56,737 nt of DNA from Anaeromonas frigoriresistens (lineage in GTDB: Bacteria; Bacillota; Clostridia; Tissierellales; SIT17): NCBI RefSeq assembly GCF_016820655.1, contig NZ_WSFT01000024.1, positions 1-56,737 of the forward strand, read 5' to 3'. The notes under the pieces were generated by a model. The model did no database searches. It saw only the letters and a list, made by a program, of their open reading frames with translations, and had not been told where the DNA came from. Below are positions 6,955 to 16,845 of this stretch, piece after piece. Within the stretch, counting starts at the first letter, position 1. The number at the start of each line of letters is the position of its first letter. A program made the position numbers and the translations under genes.

Positions 6955-8907
6955 CTATACTACCTTTGCTCCACTATCAATATCTTCTAATGTTGTAAGT
7001 AGTGATAATGCTTTTCCTTTTTCTGCTGACAATATCATCCCTTGAGACTCTACTCCTCTAAGCTTTATAGGCTTAAGGTTTGCTATTATAACCACATTCT
7101 TACCTATTAACTCTTCTGGCTCATATGCTTCTGCAATTCCTGATACTATTTGTCTTTCTTCTTCTCCTACTTTTAACTTAAATACTAAAAGCTTATCCGC
7201 ATTTGGATGTTTTTCTGCATTTATTATTTCAGCTACTTTAAGATCTAATTTATCAAAATCATCTAAAGTAATATAGTTTTCTTCCACTTTTGGTTCCTCC
7301 TTTTTAACACCTTTTCTCTTATCTATTAGTTTTTGATTTTCTTCATCTAACTTTTCTATTTCTTCTTTTACATCTAACCTTGGAAACATAGGCTTAGATT
7401 TTCTTACATTTAATCCTGACTTAAGTCTTCCCCAGTCAGATAACGATTCCCATGTGGTCATTTCACTTTTATCAATTCCAAATTGTTTCCATATATCATT
7501 AGATGTATTCTCCATAAATGGTCTTATAAGAACAGATATTATTCTGATAGATTCTGATAAGTTATATAACACAGTATCTAGTCTATCCTTTTTATCCTCA
7601 TCCTTAGCTAATACCCAAGGAGCAGTTTCATCTATATACTTATTCGTTCTACTGATTAGCTTCCATACCTCTTCTAGGGCATTGCTATATTTTAGTTTGT
7701 CCATATGACTATCTACCATAGTAGGAGTAGATATTGCTAATCCTCTAAGCTGGTCATCAAACTCTCCTTCTTCCTTAGCTTCAGGTATAATTCCACCATT
7801 ATATTTATCAATCATAGCAACTGTTCTACTTACTAGATTTCCTAAGTCATTGGCTAAATCAGAGTTTAATCTATTCATGAATTTTTCTTTAGTAAAGGAG
7901 CCATCTTGCCCGAAGGTAAATTCTCTTAATAAGAAATATTTAAGAGCATCTACTCCATATAAGTCTATGATTGGCTCAGGATATACTACATTTCCTTTAG
8001 ATTTTGACATTCTATCATTATCAAATAATATCCATCCATGAGCAAATACTTGCTTAGGTAACTCTTCCCCTAATGCCATAAGTATAGCTGGCCATATAAT
8101 AGTATGGAACCTTACTATCTCTTTTCCTACAAAGTGTATATCTGCAGGCCAGTACTTTTTATAGTCACTATCATCATCACTTAAGTATCCTAAAGCTGTT
8201 ATATAATTACTTAATGCATCTGTCCATACATATATAACATGTTCTTCATCAAAGGGAACCTTGATACCCCAATCAAGGGATGATCTAGTTACTGATAAAT
8301 CATCTAATCCAGGCTTTAAGAAATTGTTTATCATTTCATTTCTTCTAGACTCTGGTTGTAAGAAATCTGGATTTTCTTCTAATAGTTTAAGAATTCTATC
8401 CTGATATTTTGATAATTTAAAGAAATATGTTTCTTCCCTATCAGTATGAACCTCTCTACCACAGTCTGGACATTTACCTTCATTTAGTTGACTTTCAGTG
8501 AAGAAGGATTCACAAGGAGTACAATAATATCCTTCATATACTCCCTTATATATATCTCCTTGATCATATAGCCTTTGGAATATTTTTTTTACTGCTTCTT
8601 CATGATAGTCATCAGTTGTTCGGATGAAAATATCATAGGTAATGTCTAATTGTCCCCAAAGTTTCTTGATGTCTGCTACTATTCCATCCACATATTCTTT
8701 TGGCTTTAATCCTTTCTTCTTTGCTACCTCTTCTATCTTTTGTCCATGCTCATCTGTCCCTGTTAAAAACTTTACATCATAACCCTGTAATCTCTTATAC
8801 CTAGCCAATGCATCTACTGCTACCGTGGTATAGGTATGACCTATAGTTAGATTCGCACTGGGATAGTATAATGGTGTGGTGATATAAAAAGTGTTCTTAT
8901 CTGCCAT
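6955..8907 (-). CDS. metG: Methionyl-tRNA synthetase
   Basis: 650 aa. It charges tRNA-Met in the cytosol. The class I HIGH motif appears as LTIGHTY near residue 21, the KMSKS loop as RMSKSKGN near residue 300, and a zinc knuckle as CTPCESFF...CPDCGR near 130-150. The last 110 residues form the tRNA-binding OB-fold appendix (LDLKVAEIINAEKHPNADKLLVFKL...), so this is the long dimeric form. Expression is very probably set by the T-box leader upstream. Confidence 0.97.
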   Translation of the reverse strand: MADKNTFYITTPLYYPSANLTIGHTYTTVAVDALARYKRLQGYDVKFLTGTDEHGQKIEEVAKKKGLKPKEYVDGIVADIKKLWGQLDITYDIFIRTTDDYHEEAVKKIFQRLYDQGDIYKGVYEGYYCTPCESFFTESQLNEGKCPDCGREVHTDREETYFFKLSKYQDRILKLLEENPDFLQPESRRNEMINNFLKPGLDDLSVTRSSLDWGIKVPFDEEHVIYVWTDALSNYITALGYLSDDDSDYKKYWPADIHFVGKEIVRFHTIIWPAILMALGEELPKQVFAHGWILFDNDRMSKSKGNVVYPEPIIDLYGVDALKYFLLREFTFGQDGSFTKEKFMNRLNSDLANDLGNLVSRTVAMIDKYNGGIIPEAKEEGEFDDQLRGLAISTPTMVDSHMDKLKYSNALEEVWKLISRTNKYIDETAPWVLAKDEDKKDRLDTVLYNLSESIRIISVLIRPFMENTSNDIWKQFGIDKSEMTTWESLSDWGRLKSGLNVRKSKPMFPRLDVKEEIEKLDEENQKLIDKRKGVKKEEPKVEENYITLDDFDKLDLKVAEIINAEKHPNADKLLVFKLKVGEEERQIVSGIAEAYEPEELIGKNVVIIANLKPIKLRGVESQGMILSAEKGKALSLLTTLEDIDSGAKVV

Positions 8908-8949
8908 TTTTACAACCTCCTTAATATTTTTTCCTACAATAAAAATTTA

Positions 8950-9225
8950 AAATAAAAAAACCTTCATCTCTATATAGAGACGAAGGTTGAATTCGCGTTA
9001 CCACTCTAGTTTGCTTAAATCTCTCAATTTAAGCCTCCATAGGTTTATGTATAAACCTTGTATAATTAACGGATACAATACCGTCATGACCTACTTATTT
9101 TCAATCATGAAGCTCAGGGGCCATATTCAACTAATTCTCTATCACCAGCTTTCACCTAACCTGGCTCTCTTATAGATAGATTCTTAATCTACTCTTCCCT
9201 TCATAGCATTTATATTCTTATATAC
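8950..9225 (-). ncRNA. T-box leader, methionine specific, upstream of metG
   Basis: On the minus strand the conserved T-box AGAGTGGTAACGCG lies at 9007-8994, followed by a terminator of two long arms (8988-8959, AACCTTCGTCTCTA with TAGAGATGAAGGTT) and seven T. Upstream is stem I with the K-turn and AG-rich loops (GGTTAGGTGAAAGCTGG). The specifier loop reads GAATATGGCC, placing ATG (Met) at 9124-9122, which matches the downstream gene. Uncharged tRNA-Met should stabilise the antiterminator and switch metG on. Confidence 0.95.
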
Positions 9226-9237
9226 TATTATTGATTA

Positions 9238-9266
9238 ATGATATATAAACTATTCATTTTTGTCAA
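9238..9266 (-). promoter_or_regulatory. Sigma-A promoter of the metG T-box transcript
   Basis: TTGACA (9266-9261), 17 bp, TATCAT (9243-9238). The -35 box lies inside the 3' end of the neighbouring gene, and the predicted start is about 10 bp before stem I of the T-box. Confidence 0.75.
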
Positions 9267-10191
9267 GATTTAAATCATCTAAGTGATTCCTTTGAGGGTC
9301 TAGTTCAAAATATATTTTTTCAGAATTAGGTTTGATTACTAAAAATTTTCTATTGTCTACAAATCTATAATCAGAAATAAAATAACTAAATTCTCCCACA
9401 TTCAACTCATTATTCATTTGCCCTGTCAATAACTTTGTATGGTCATGATCTTGTAACTCAATTATACTAATAGAATTTTTAATTATTCCTTTCTTTAATT
9501 CCCGAGTAAAGTTTATTGCCATATACATTTCATATGGTGATGTCTTATGATCTTTATATATAGCTCCTTTAGGTAACTCTACTATATTCTGTACTCTACC
9601 AAATTCTGTTCTCACTAAAAAGTTAAGAGGATTTTTTTCATTCTTATTATTTCTAATTATAAAATAATCATATTCTTTTATTTTCTCTAAATAAATAATC
9701 TCTAAATTATCTGTGTCCGTCTTCGATTCAATGCCAATTTCATTAGTATAATCTACACTTATAGCTATAGGCACACCTCCAGCTTTTAAATACACATCAC
9801 TTTCATATCTGTCTATTCTTTCTCTTGTATTTAAATTTATTATGGAGTGTAATTTATCCCCTTTATTATATAAATCATCTTTAAATGTAATGTGTAATTC
9901 TTCATTTCCTCCATTATTTTTTATTTCTAAGATAGGTGGATTTTCTTTTTGATTGTCTTCAGTATGCCAATAATATCTATATTCCCTAGTTTTATATTTT
10001 AATACACCAGAATGAATAGATTTAAATTCCTTATCTAATTTCTCTTCATATAAATATATATCATTTTCTGGAATACTATTTATTTCTATATACTCATTTG
10101 TAGTATCCATGTAAAGATATCCAAAATATCCCAAAGTCAATATCCAGATAATGCTATTAAATATCCACTTCTTTTTAAATCTTCTCCCCAT
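9250..10191 (-). CDS. Membrane-anchored protein of unknown function
   Basis: 313 aa from the ATG at 10191 (GGGGGAT immediately upstream; the GTG at 10206 lies before it). The N terminus is strongly basic (MGRRFKKKW) and followed by one membrane helix (IFNSIIWILTLGYFGYLYM), so the remaining roughly 280 residues should face outward. These are strand-rich, with many Tyr, Asn and charged residues (IHSGVLKYKTREYRYYWHTED). No known domain was recognised. It lies between the metG promoter and the ABC exporter, from which a terminator separates it. Confidence 0.7.
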   Translation of the reverse strand: MGRRFKKKWIFNSIIWILTLGYFGYLYMDTTNEYIEINSIPENDIYLYEEKLDKEFKSIHSGVLKYKTREYRYYWHTEDNQKENPPILEIKNNGGNEELHITFKDDLYNKGDKLHSIINLNTRERIDRYESDVYLKAGGVPIAISVDYTNEIGIESKTDTDNLEIIYLEKIKEYDYFIIRNNKNEKNPLNFLVRTEFGRVQNIVELPKGAIYKDHKTSPYEMYMAINFTRELKKGIIKNSISIIELQDHDHTKLLTGQMNNELNVGEFSYFISDYRFVDNRKFLVIKPNSEKIYFELDPQRNHLDDLNLDKNE

Positions 10192-10240
10192 ATCCCCCAC
10201 TCCCACATTTTTACTATTATACTTTATTATAGCATAAAAA

Positions 10241-10268
10241 TAGCAAATAACCTTTTGGTTATTTGCTA
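10241..10268 (-). terminator. Terminator of the ABC exporter operon
   Basis: AGCAAATAACC and GGTTATTTGCT around TTTT, then a T-rich run on the minus strand, 13 bp after the last permease stop. Confidence 0.85.
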
Positions 10269-10280
10269 TCCTTCTATATC

Positions 10281-11450
10281 CTATTTTTCATTTATGACAA
10301 ACACTCCTACCGATAGGAATATAGATCCCATTAAGAGCAATATAAGGCTTGGAATTATGGCTACATTAAATCCTTTTCCATAAGTGACTATTTGCTCCAT
10401 TCCTTGAATAGCCCACTTCTGAGGTGTAAGATTTGCTAAGAAAAGTATTATTTTTGAATTCACTATTTCTAAAGGCCACATAGCTCCTCCAAGCATAGCA
10501 GTACTAGTAAGAATAACAGGAGTCATAGCTGCTAATTGTTGATGAGTTTTGACTATTCCTGAAAGTAATAACCCAAAACAGGTAACAGCAAATACAAAGG
10601 CTGCTCCTATAGTTAATATGCCTAATGTGCTATTTCCCCAATCTACATTGAAGAGGTATTTCCCTCCAAATATTAATACTATCAATTGTAATGCTCCAGT
10701 AGCATAGGTAGTAATAAATGTACCTCCTAATATTTTCCCTCTAGAAACTGGAGATACTAGCATTCTACTCCAGGTATTATTCTGCTTATCTTCCAGTATA
10801 GTACCTATTCCAAATACCATAGTATAGGTAGAGAAAAATATTGAAAAACCTATAAGAGCATGATTCATTTGATCAAATCCTTCTCCAGAAGAATCAATAA
10901 AATCCTTTGTAACTTTGATTGGTTTTCTATATTTCCATGCTTCACTTATCTTTTTATAGGTAGAATCAAATGTTTTTTCTTTATTTTCTATATTAATACT
11001 TTTATCTAGTTCATTTACGATAACAGAGGATAACCTTATATCTCCTATCATTCTAGATATGTTACTCTCCAGTGCATTTTTAAGAGTGATAGAATCTAAA
11101 TCATCTTTAATCTTTAAGATTCCCACTTTAGGAGAGTTTTTATTTTCTATACTATCTTCAAAACCTTCTTCTATGACTATGGCTGCTATGGATTTATATT
11201 CTTCTACTTCAGATATAGCATCATCATAATTCATATATTGAAACTTATAGGGGTTTTCCTCTGTTATCTTCTCTATTACCTTCTGAGAATACTCAGTATT
11301 GTCTTGATCTACAACTATCACTGAAGGTCTATATTCCCCCATGCTTTTACCAAATATAAAAGTAAGTCCTAATGCCATAAGAGTAAGAAAAAGTATCACA
11401 GGATATTCTTGTTTCATTTTTAATAGTCTAAGTTTTATTACACTAAGCAT
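10281..11450 (-). CDS. ABC-2 type permease subunit (second)
   Basis: 389 aa. Helix 1 at residues 17-34, then a large extracytoplasmic loop (about 40-190) and a block of five or six helices from residue 200 to the end, with the ABC-2 pattern NNTWSRMLVSPVSRGKILGG, typical of YhgE/DrrB-like exporters. It overlaps the first permease by 8 bp, so the two are translated together and probably form a heterodimer with the ATPase at 12794-13729. Confidence 0.9.
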   Translation of the reverse strand: MLSVIKLRLLKMKQEYPVILFLTLMALGLTFIFGKSMGEYRPSVIVVDQDNTEYSQKVIEKITEENPYKFQYMNYDDAISEVEEYKSIAAIVIEEGFEDSIENKNSPKVGILKIKDDLDSITLKNALESNISRMIGDIRLSSVIVNELDKSINIENKEKTFDSTYKKISEAWKYRKPIKVTKDFIDSSGEGFDQMNHALIGFSIFFSTYTMVFGIGTILEDKQNNTWSRMLVSPVSRGKILGGTFITTYATGALQLIVLIFGGKYLFNVDWGNSTLGILTIGAAFVFAVTCFGLLLSGIVKTHQQLAAMTPVILTSTAMLGGAMWPLEIVNSKIILFLANLTPQKWAIQGMEQIVTYGKGFNVAIIPSLILLLMGSIFLSVGVFVINEK

Positions 11451-12783
11451 TCTTTACTCTCCCCCTTTCTTTTAATACATAAAGGGTGATAGCTATACAT
11501 AATACTCCTATACCAAATAAGGAAAGAAGATATTTCCATATAAGCTTAAATTCATACCCCATCATTACTTTATGAAAAGACTTTAATGCTAATCCATTTA
11601 CTGATAACAAACTTAGTTTTTGAACAAAGGAAGGCATTATCTCTACAGGAAAGAAACTTCCTCCTACCAAAGCCATTCCTTGAATTATAACCGTTTCAAA
11701 CACATTAGCCATCTTGTAATTTCCAGATTTAAAGGTAAGAGAGCTTATAAGAATCCCCAAACCACTTACTGCAAAACAAGCTAGTAAACTAATAGCTACA
11801 ACATTTATTATATTCCCCCAATCCACTCCAAGAACAAATGTAGAGAAGGTTATCATAGTTGTTATTTGGATTAATGCTAAAGAGAATATCGTAAAAAACT
11901 TACCCGCTATTATATCTGCTTTAGATGTGCCCGAGACTATCATTCTCTGATAAGTAGTATTATCTTTCTCTTCTAATAAAGCTCTCCCACCTAATCCAGC
12001 AGAAAATAATATAAACATCGTGGTCATAGCTATGGAATAATATCCAAAGCTTGATATAGGCTTTTTACCTTCTATGGTTATATTTTTAACTACTACTCTA
12101 CTCTCTTCTAATTCCTCGCTAATATTCTCTATAACTGTATCCAAATTATTAAATACATCGAAGGATCCGCCTTCTTCTAATGCTTTTTCAATAAATACAT
12201 TTTTTCCGATTATCATTGATGATAAATTTTCAGTAAATCCCATCATTATACTTTCTATTATTTGTGTAGATATACTTTTATCAGGATCTCCAACAACTTT
12301 AATGTCTATTTCATTTCGATAAGTAGTTAAAAAGTTCACATTCATATCATATAGAAAATTATCTGGAAGAATTACTATTGAATCAACCTCTCCATCCTTT
12401 AATAAACTTATAGCTTTTTCTCTATCTGTTAGTTTATAATCTATAAATTTTTTTATATCTTCATTTCCCAAAAACTCATCAAAAAATATTTTCTCCATAT
12501 CTAGATTATCATCTAACATATTTTCTATATCCATCTCTAAGTCAACCATGTTAGACATATCCCTCATAGTATCTTTTAGCTTTTCCTTATCCTTTTCTTT
12601 ATCATATTCTTTTACTATTGCAATATCTACAGTTCTGGTGAAATCTTCGCCTCCAAAATTTCCTTGCAATGCTGCACTTAATATTGAAGTTAGAATTACT
12701 GGCATTAATAAAATAGTGCCTAGAGCTTTTTTATCACTGAGGATTACTTTTAAATCCTTTATAATCATACTTAATATTCTCAT
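11443..12783 (-). CDS. ABC-2 type permease subunit (first)
   Basis: 446 aa with the same plan as the following gene: helix near residue 20-38, a loop of about 200 residues rich in Asp/Lys, then the core with NTTYQRMIVSGTSKADIIAGK and five helices. The loop is longer than in the sister subunit. Start follows GGGGTGATG. Position between ATPase and second permease supports a complete exporter. Substrate unknown; the associated two-component system suggests a drug, peptide or envelope-stress role. Confidence 0.9.
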   Translation of the reverse strand: MRILSMIIKDLKVILSDKKALGTILLMPVILTSILSAALQGNFGGEDFTRTVDIAIVKEYDKEKDKEKLKDTMRDMSNMVDLEMDIENMLDDNLDMEKIFFDEFLGNEDIKKFIDYKLTDREKAISLLKDGEVDSIVILPDNFLYDMNVNFLTTYRNEIDIKVVGDPDKSISTQIIESIMMGFTENLSSMIIGKNVFIEKALEEGGSFDVFNNLDTVIENISEELEESRVVVKNITIEGKKPISSFGYYSIAMTTMFILFSAGLGGRALLEEKDNTTYQRMIVSGTSKADIIAGKFFTIFSLALIQITTMITFSTFVLGVDWGNIINVVAISLLACFAVSGLGILISSLTFKSGNYKMANVFETVIIQGMALVGGSFFPVEIMPSFVQKLSLLSVNGLALKSFHKVMMGYEFKLIWKYLLSLFGIGVLCIAITLYVLKERGRVKNA

Positions 12784-12793
12784 ATCATCACCC

Positions 12794-13729
12794 CTAATCC
12801 CTTAAGGCTCTTCCTGTTAGATGAAGGAATACTGCTTCAAGGCTTGGCTTTTTGATATCAATAGAAAGTATACTACTTTCAGTACCCATCACCTTATCTA
12901 ATATATCTTTAAAGGCCATATCTCCATTTTTCATAGTAAGTATAATAATATTATCCTTACTATCAACTTCTTCAACTTCTTCTATTATTTTTAGCTTATC
13001 TAAAAGATTAGGAGGTATATTATCAAATGTTAGCTCTATCTTCTTATGGCCCTTTATAATATTTACTAATTCATCCTTAGTTCCCAAAGCTATTACTTGT
13101 CCTTTATCCATTATACTTATTCTAGTACATAAGAGCTCTACTTCCTCCATATAATGACTGGTGTATATGATAGTCATACCTTTTTTATTAAGTTCTAATA
13201 CTGTATCTAATATATGATTTCTAGATTGAGGATCTATACCTACTGTTGGTTCATCCATTATTAATATCTCAGGTTCATGAAGTAAAGCCGCTGCTATATT
13301 TAGTCTTCTTTTCATTCCTCCAGAATAATTTTCTACTTTAGTTTTTAATTTATCCTTTAACCCTACTATATCTGCCACTTCATCTATTCGTTTCTTTAGA
13401 TTATTTCCTTTTAACCCATATAGATTTCCCCAAAATTTTAAATTTTCATATCCTTTTAAAGTAGGATATAAAGCAATTTCTTGAGGTACCACTCCCATTT
13501 TTTCTTGAATCGCCTTAGGATTTTTAAATATATCTTCTCCTCTATAAAAAACCTTCCCTTTAGTGGGGTTTAACAAGGTGGATATTATAGATATGGTAGT
13601 GGATTTTCCAGCTCCATTTGGTCCTAATAATCCAAATATCTCCCCTTTATTAACCTGAAAAGTTATATCATTAACAGCATTTACATCCTTAAAACTCTTT
13701 TTTAAATTCTCTACCTTTAAAAGTGTCAT
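12794..13729 (-). CDS. ABC transporter ATP-binding protein (drug/lipid exporter type)
   Basis: 311 aa. Walker A GPNGAGKST near residue 35, Q-loop VVPQEIALYPTL, signature YSGGMKRRLNIAAALLHEP, Walker B ILIMDEPTVGIDPQSR, H-loop IIYTSHYMEE. The C-terminal 80 residues are the regulatory extension of DrrA/CcmA-type ATPases. It powers the two permeases downstream (10 bp gap). Confidence 0.95.
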   Translation of the reverse strand: MTLLKVENLKKSFKDVNAVNDITFQVNKGEIFGLLGPNGAGKSTTISIISTLLNPTKGKVFYRGEDIFKNPKAIQEKMGVVPQEIALYPTLKGYENLKFWGNLYGLKGNNLKKRIDEVADIVGLKDKLKTKVENYSGGMKRRLNIAAALLHEPEILIMDEPTVGIDPQSRNHILDTVLELNKKGMTIIYTSHYMEEVELLCTRISIMDKGQVIALGTKDELVNIIKGHKKIELTFDNIPPNLLDKLKIIEEVEEVDSKDNIIILTMKNGDMAFKDILDKVMGTESSILSIDIKKPSLEAVFLHLTGRALRD

Positions 13730-13740
13730 TCCATTACCCC

Positions 13741-14709
13741 CTATTTATCTATGTTTCCGAAATTAAATGGCATCTCTTGATCTATTTCACTTTCCTTTAA
13801 TATATTATCTTCATTAATATCAGGGAAATCAAACTCTTGCTTCTTTTCTATCCCCCACCTATTAATATTCATATTAAATGTGGCACTATTTATTTTTTCA
13901 CTATCACTAGAATCCATAGTCACTTTAATAACTTCTTTAACTATATATCCATCTATATCTACATAAGCAGTATAGTTAAAAGCTCCAACATTTGCTCCCT
14001 CAATCATTTCTTCTGAATTATTAATGATATCATCGATAGTTACTTGTTCATTTCCATTTGAAGTATTGATTTGATTTGCTAAATTGTTTCTAAAATTCTC
14101 ATCTTTAGCTACTGTATTTATTACATATGAAGCAAATTCTTTTAGTTTTCCCTTTTCCATTTGAATTGTGTACTCCGTTACCTTTACTTCTCCATCAGGG
14201 GTATCCATAACTGTGCTCTTGCCACTAAACACATCATCCTCTTGTAAGAAACCAACCCATTTCTCACTGATTTTCACTTTGGAGTTTTCAGATATAAACT
14301 CATTCTCTTGGGATGATTGTTTATTTTCATCAAATTCCTTTACGTTTATATATTTACCTATTATAGGCATTTGAAGATATATATCCTCTCCGTTTCCAAA
14401 TACATCTAAATCAAATCCTAACCCACCAAAGTTAAAGTAATTTCGAGATATAAACTTTTCTGTTTCATCAAATTTTATTCTCATTTTTCCTTTCATGGTT
14501 TTAAAGTAATTCATTGCTTTTAATTCTTCTTCAGTCATCCCCTGAGTATTAATATCCAAATCCATATCCATATTCAATTCCATCTGACCCTTTGTTATCG
14601 AGTTTGTTTTTTCCACTGCATCTCCATAACTCTTTAAATCACTACCCTTACATCCAGTGAAACTAAATATTATTAAAGCTATTAAAAATATTGATATATT
14701 TTTTTTCAT
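13741..14709 (-). CDS. Lipoprotein, LolA/DUF6612-like
   Basis: 322 aa. A lipoprotein signal peptide ends in FTGC (Cys20). The mature part is acidic and strand-rich, with a pattern of repeated 'MELNMDMDLDINTQGM' and 'YTAYVDIDGYIVKEVIKVTM' segments as in Clostridia lipoproteins related to LolA/LppX-type carriers. It lies 11 bp upstream of the ATPase, so it may bind the exporter's substrate or sense envelope state; this is an inference. Confidence 0.82.
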   Translation of the reverse strand: MKKNISIFLIALIIFSFTGCKGSDLKSYGDAVEKTNSITKGQMELNMDMDLDINTQGMTEEELKAMNYFKTMKGKMRIKFDETEKFISRNYFNFGGLGFDLDVFGNGEDIYLQMPIIGKYINVKEFDENKQSSQENEFISENSKVKISEKWVGFLQEDDVFSGKSTVMDTPDGEVKVTEYTIQMEKGKLKEFASYVINTVAKDENFRNNLANQINTSNGNEQVTIDDIINNSEEMIEGANVGAFNYTAYVDIDGYIVKEVIKVTMDSSDSEKINSATFNMNINRWGIEKKQEFDFPDINEDNILKESEIDQEMPFNFGNIDK

Positions 14710-14967
14710 TTCTATCCCTCCATCGCCATCTTATATTAATATTTTATATAATAATTAGGTTTTTATCTTCTATCTAAGGTCATGATTAATGGAGACTAAC
14801 TATGACTTTTTGCACAAAATAAAAAACAACTCAATTACTACTTAAACAATCACCTTAACTTTTAAAGACACTTCGTCAATCTCAGAGTGACGAAAATATA
14901 GTCATTCTGAACATAGTGAAGAGTCTTAAAGATCGATCAGTCAGTATAGGTCATTGGTAGTCTAATT
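14710..14967. other. Intergenic gap between response regulator and lipoprotein
   Basis: 258 bp without a gene. It holds the REP-like repeat and AT-rich sequence near 14710-14850 in which a promoter for the lipoprotein-exporter genes is expected, though none stands out. Confidence 0.6.
14862..14930. repeat. REP-like inverted repeat
   Basis: AAGACACTTCGTC...TCAGAGTGAC and GTCATTCTGAACATAGTGAAGAGTCTT pair imperfectly over about 28 bp. The same family (GTCATCCTGAGC...GAAGG) occurs at 24787-24942. Such elements are widespread intergenic repeats in Clostridia and other bacteria. It fills the gap between the response regulator and the lipoprotein gene. Confidence 0.75.
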
Positions 14968-15615
14968 CTACAGAGTGTTCTTTATAGAAAAAATAGCTAA
15001 TTGAGTTCTATCTCGTAAGTCCAACTTATTAAGTACTTTTGTAATATGATTTTTTACAGTTCCTTCACTTAAATATAGTTCCTTAGAGATTTCTTTATTA
15101 TTTTTACCTTCAGCTAAAAGTCTACATATATCCTTTTCCCTTCCTGTCAATAAATCTAGCTTCGGATTGTACTCTCTTTTCTCTTCGTTATTAGCCATTT
15201 GAGAAAATTTATTTATAACTTTAGCAGCAACCTCTGATTGTATTAAAGCTCCTCCTTCATATACCGTTCTTATAGCCTCTGCTATTTTCACGGGAGAAGC
15301 ATCCTTAAGTAAATATCCTGATGCCCCGTATCTAAGGGCCTCATATATGTATTCATCATCTTTAAATGTAGTTAAAACTAGTATTTTAATATTAGGATAT
15401 TTTTCTTTAATCTTTTTGGTAGCTTCTACACCATTCATTATAGGCATTTTAATATCCATAAGTATTATATTCGGTTTATAGAGGTTGCACATATCATAAG
15501 CCTCTTTTCCATTTTGAGCAATACCACAGATATCTATATCTTTTTCTTTCCCTAGTATCATCTGTAATCCTTCAGTAAGTATATGTTGATCATCAGCTAT
15601 TATTACCCTTATCAT
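14968..15615 (-). CDS. NarL/LiaR-type response regulator
   Basis: 215 aa. The receiver domain has the acidic pair DD at 8-9, phospho-acceptor Asp54 (LMDIKMP), Thr87 and the conserved Lys103 (LLKDAS). The C-terminal LuxR helix-turn-helix is complete (LTGREKDICRLLAEGKNNKE...GTVKNHITKVLNKL). Its start overlaps the stop of the kinase gene (ATGA). The likely target is the lipoprotein-exporter operon downstream. Confidence 0.95.
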   Translation of the reverse strand: MIRVIIADDQHILTEGLQMILGKEKDIDICGIAQNGKEAYDMCNLYKPNIILMDIKMPIMNGVEATKKIKEKYPNIKILVLTTFKDDEYIYEALRYGASGYLLKDASPVKIAEAIRTVYEGGALIQSEVAAKVINKFSQMANNEEKREYNPKLDLLTGREKDICRLLAEGKNNKEISKELYLSEGTVKNHITKVLNKLDLRDRTQLAIFSIKNTL

Positions 15616-16772
15616 TCTTTAACCTCCCCTGGGATAAATCCCTTTATCTCAAATCCATCATTTGACTTAAATGATATCTCTCCTTCTAATTTCTCAATTC
15701 TTTCTTTCATTCCCCTTATTCCATATCCCTTTTTTATTTGGACTGCTCCTATTCCATTATCTTTGATATTAAATCCTATTCCCTTATCTGTACATTTTAT
15801 TTCGATGTTTATCTCTGAGGCTAAACCATGCCTTACACTATTAGTGAGTGATTCTTTAATCAATTTATATAATGTTTCTTCTATTTCTTCTGTTAATGCT
15901 ATTTTACTACAATCTATCTGGCTATATATCTTCACATTAGTATGATCAGAAAATTCTTTTATAAGATTATCTATTTCTTTAAGGTTATTAATATCTACTC
16001 TTCTAAGAGTTTCCACAACATTTCGGATATCCCTTAATCCTTTCCTAGCCATTTCTTTTGAAGAATATAACAAATTTTTCGCCTCTTCTATATCTTCTTC
16101 TAAGATGTGCTCGGTCATTTCCAATTTCATAATAAGAGCTGTCATATTATGTCCTAAGTCATCATGTATATCTCTAGCTATTCTATTTCTTTCTTCAGTT
16201 TTTGATAGACGTTCCACTTCTTCTGTGTACTCTTTTAATTTCTTATGGGCTTTTAATAACTCTTTATATATTTTATCTTTTTCTTCTTTTTCTTCCCTTG
16301 TTTTATGGGCAAAATTTGACACAACTAATATAAATATATTAACCAACATAAAAAATAGCATCTCTGAAATATAGGTTACACTAGTATCATAATATATAAG
16401 AAAAAAGTATTTAATCAATGATATAAAAGCTGTGATTGAACCTATTATAATACCATTTTTTCGTTTAAGAGTAAGGGTTACTTCTAAAATTAATATCAAA
16501 TATATAGAATGGATAAAATAATTAATCATAAACCTAGAATTGTTCTCTAATAAAAATATGATTACTATATCAAAGATATAGCTAGATATGTATAAATTTT
16601 TCTTATGTTGTAACTTAAGTCTAATAATTCCGTTAAGCACATATAAGAAAAATAATATTACAAGAATCGTTAATCTCTCTCCTCCTGCATTTTCATATAA
16701 TACAGCAGCAGAAAAAAGTATAGATACAATTATAATTTTTAAAAATAATATTTTCTTTAAATAATTAATCAC
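15612..16772 (-). CDS. Sensor histidine kinase (HisKA_3 type)
   Basis: 386 aa. Five or six N-terminal membrane helices (residues 8-155) with almost no extracytoplasmic domain, then a coiled coil (155-195), the dimerisation/phosphotransfer motif RIARDIHDDLGHNM with His203, and an ATPase domain (DNGIGAVQIKKGYGIRGMKERI). This intramembrane-sensing form, with a NarL-type partner and an ABC-2 exporter, is typical of LiaS/DesK-like envelope or drug sensors. Confidence 0.94.
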   Translation of the reverse strand: MINYLKKILFLKIIIVSILFSAAVLYENAGGERLTILVILFFLYVLNGIIRLKLQHKKNLYISSYIFDIVIIFLLENNSRFMINYFIHSIYLILILEVTLTLKRKNGIIIGSITAFISLIKYFFLIYYDTSVTYISEMLFFMLVNIFILVVSNFAHKTREEKEEKDKIYKELLKAHKKLKEYTEEVERLSKTEERNRIARDIHDDLGHNMTALIMKLEMTEHILEEDIEEAKNLLYSSKEMARKGLRDIRNVVETLRRVDINNLKEIDNLIKEFSDHTNVKIYSQIDCSKIALTEEIEETLYKLIKESLTNSVRHGLASEINIEIKCTDKGIGFNIKDNGIGAVQIKKGYGIRGMKERIEKLEGEISFKSNDGFEIKGFIPGEVKE

Positions 16773-16818
16773 GTCTTCACCCCATTCTCTGATATTATTT
16801 TATCATAGATATATAATT

Positions 16819-16845
16819 AAAAGGGAGCCAAAAAGGCTCCCTTTT
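16819..16845 (-). terminator. ppsA terminator overlapping the stop codon
   Basis: AAAAGGGAGCC and GGCTCCCTTTT around five A; the TAA stop of the PEP synthase gene begins inside the upstream arm. Confidence 0.85.

Noticed and set aside
8987-9175. Plus-strand 62-aa frame over the T-box
   Set aside because: It is the antisense of the T-box leader and has no start signals.
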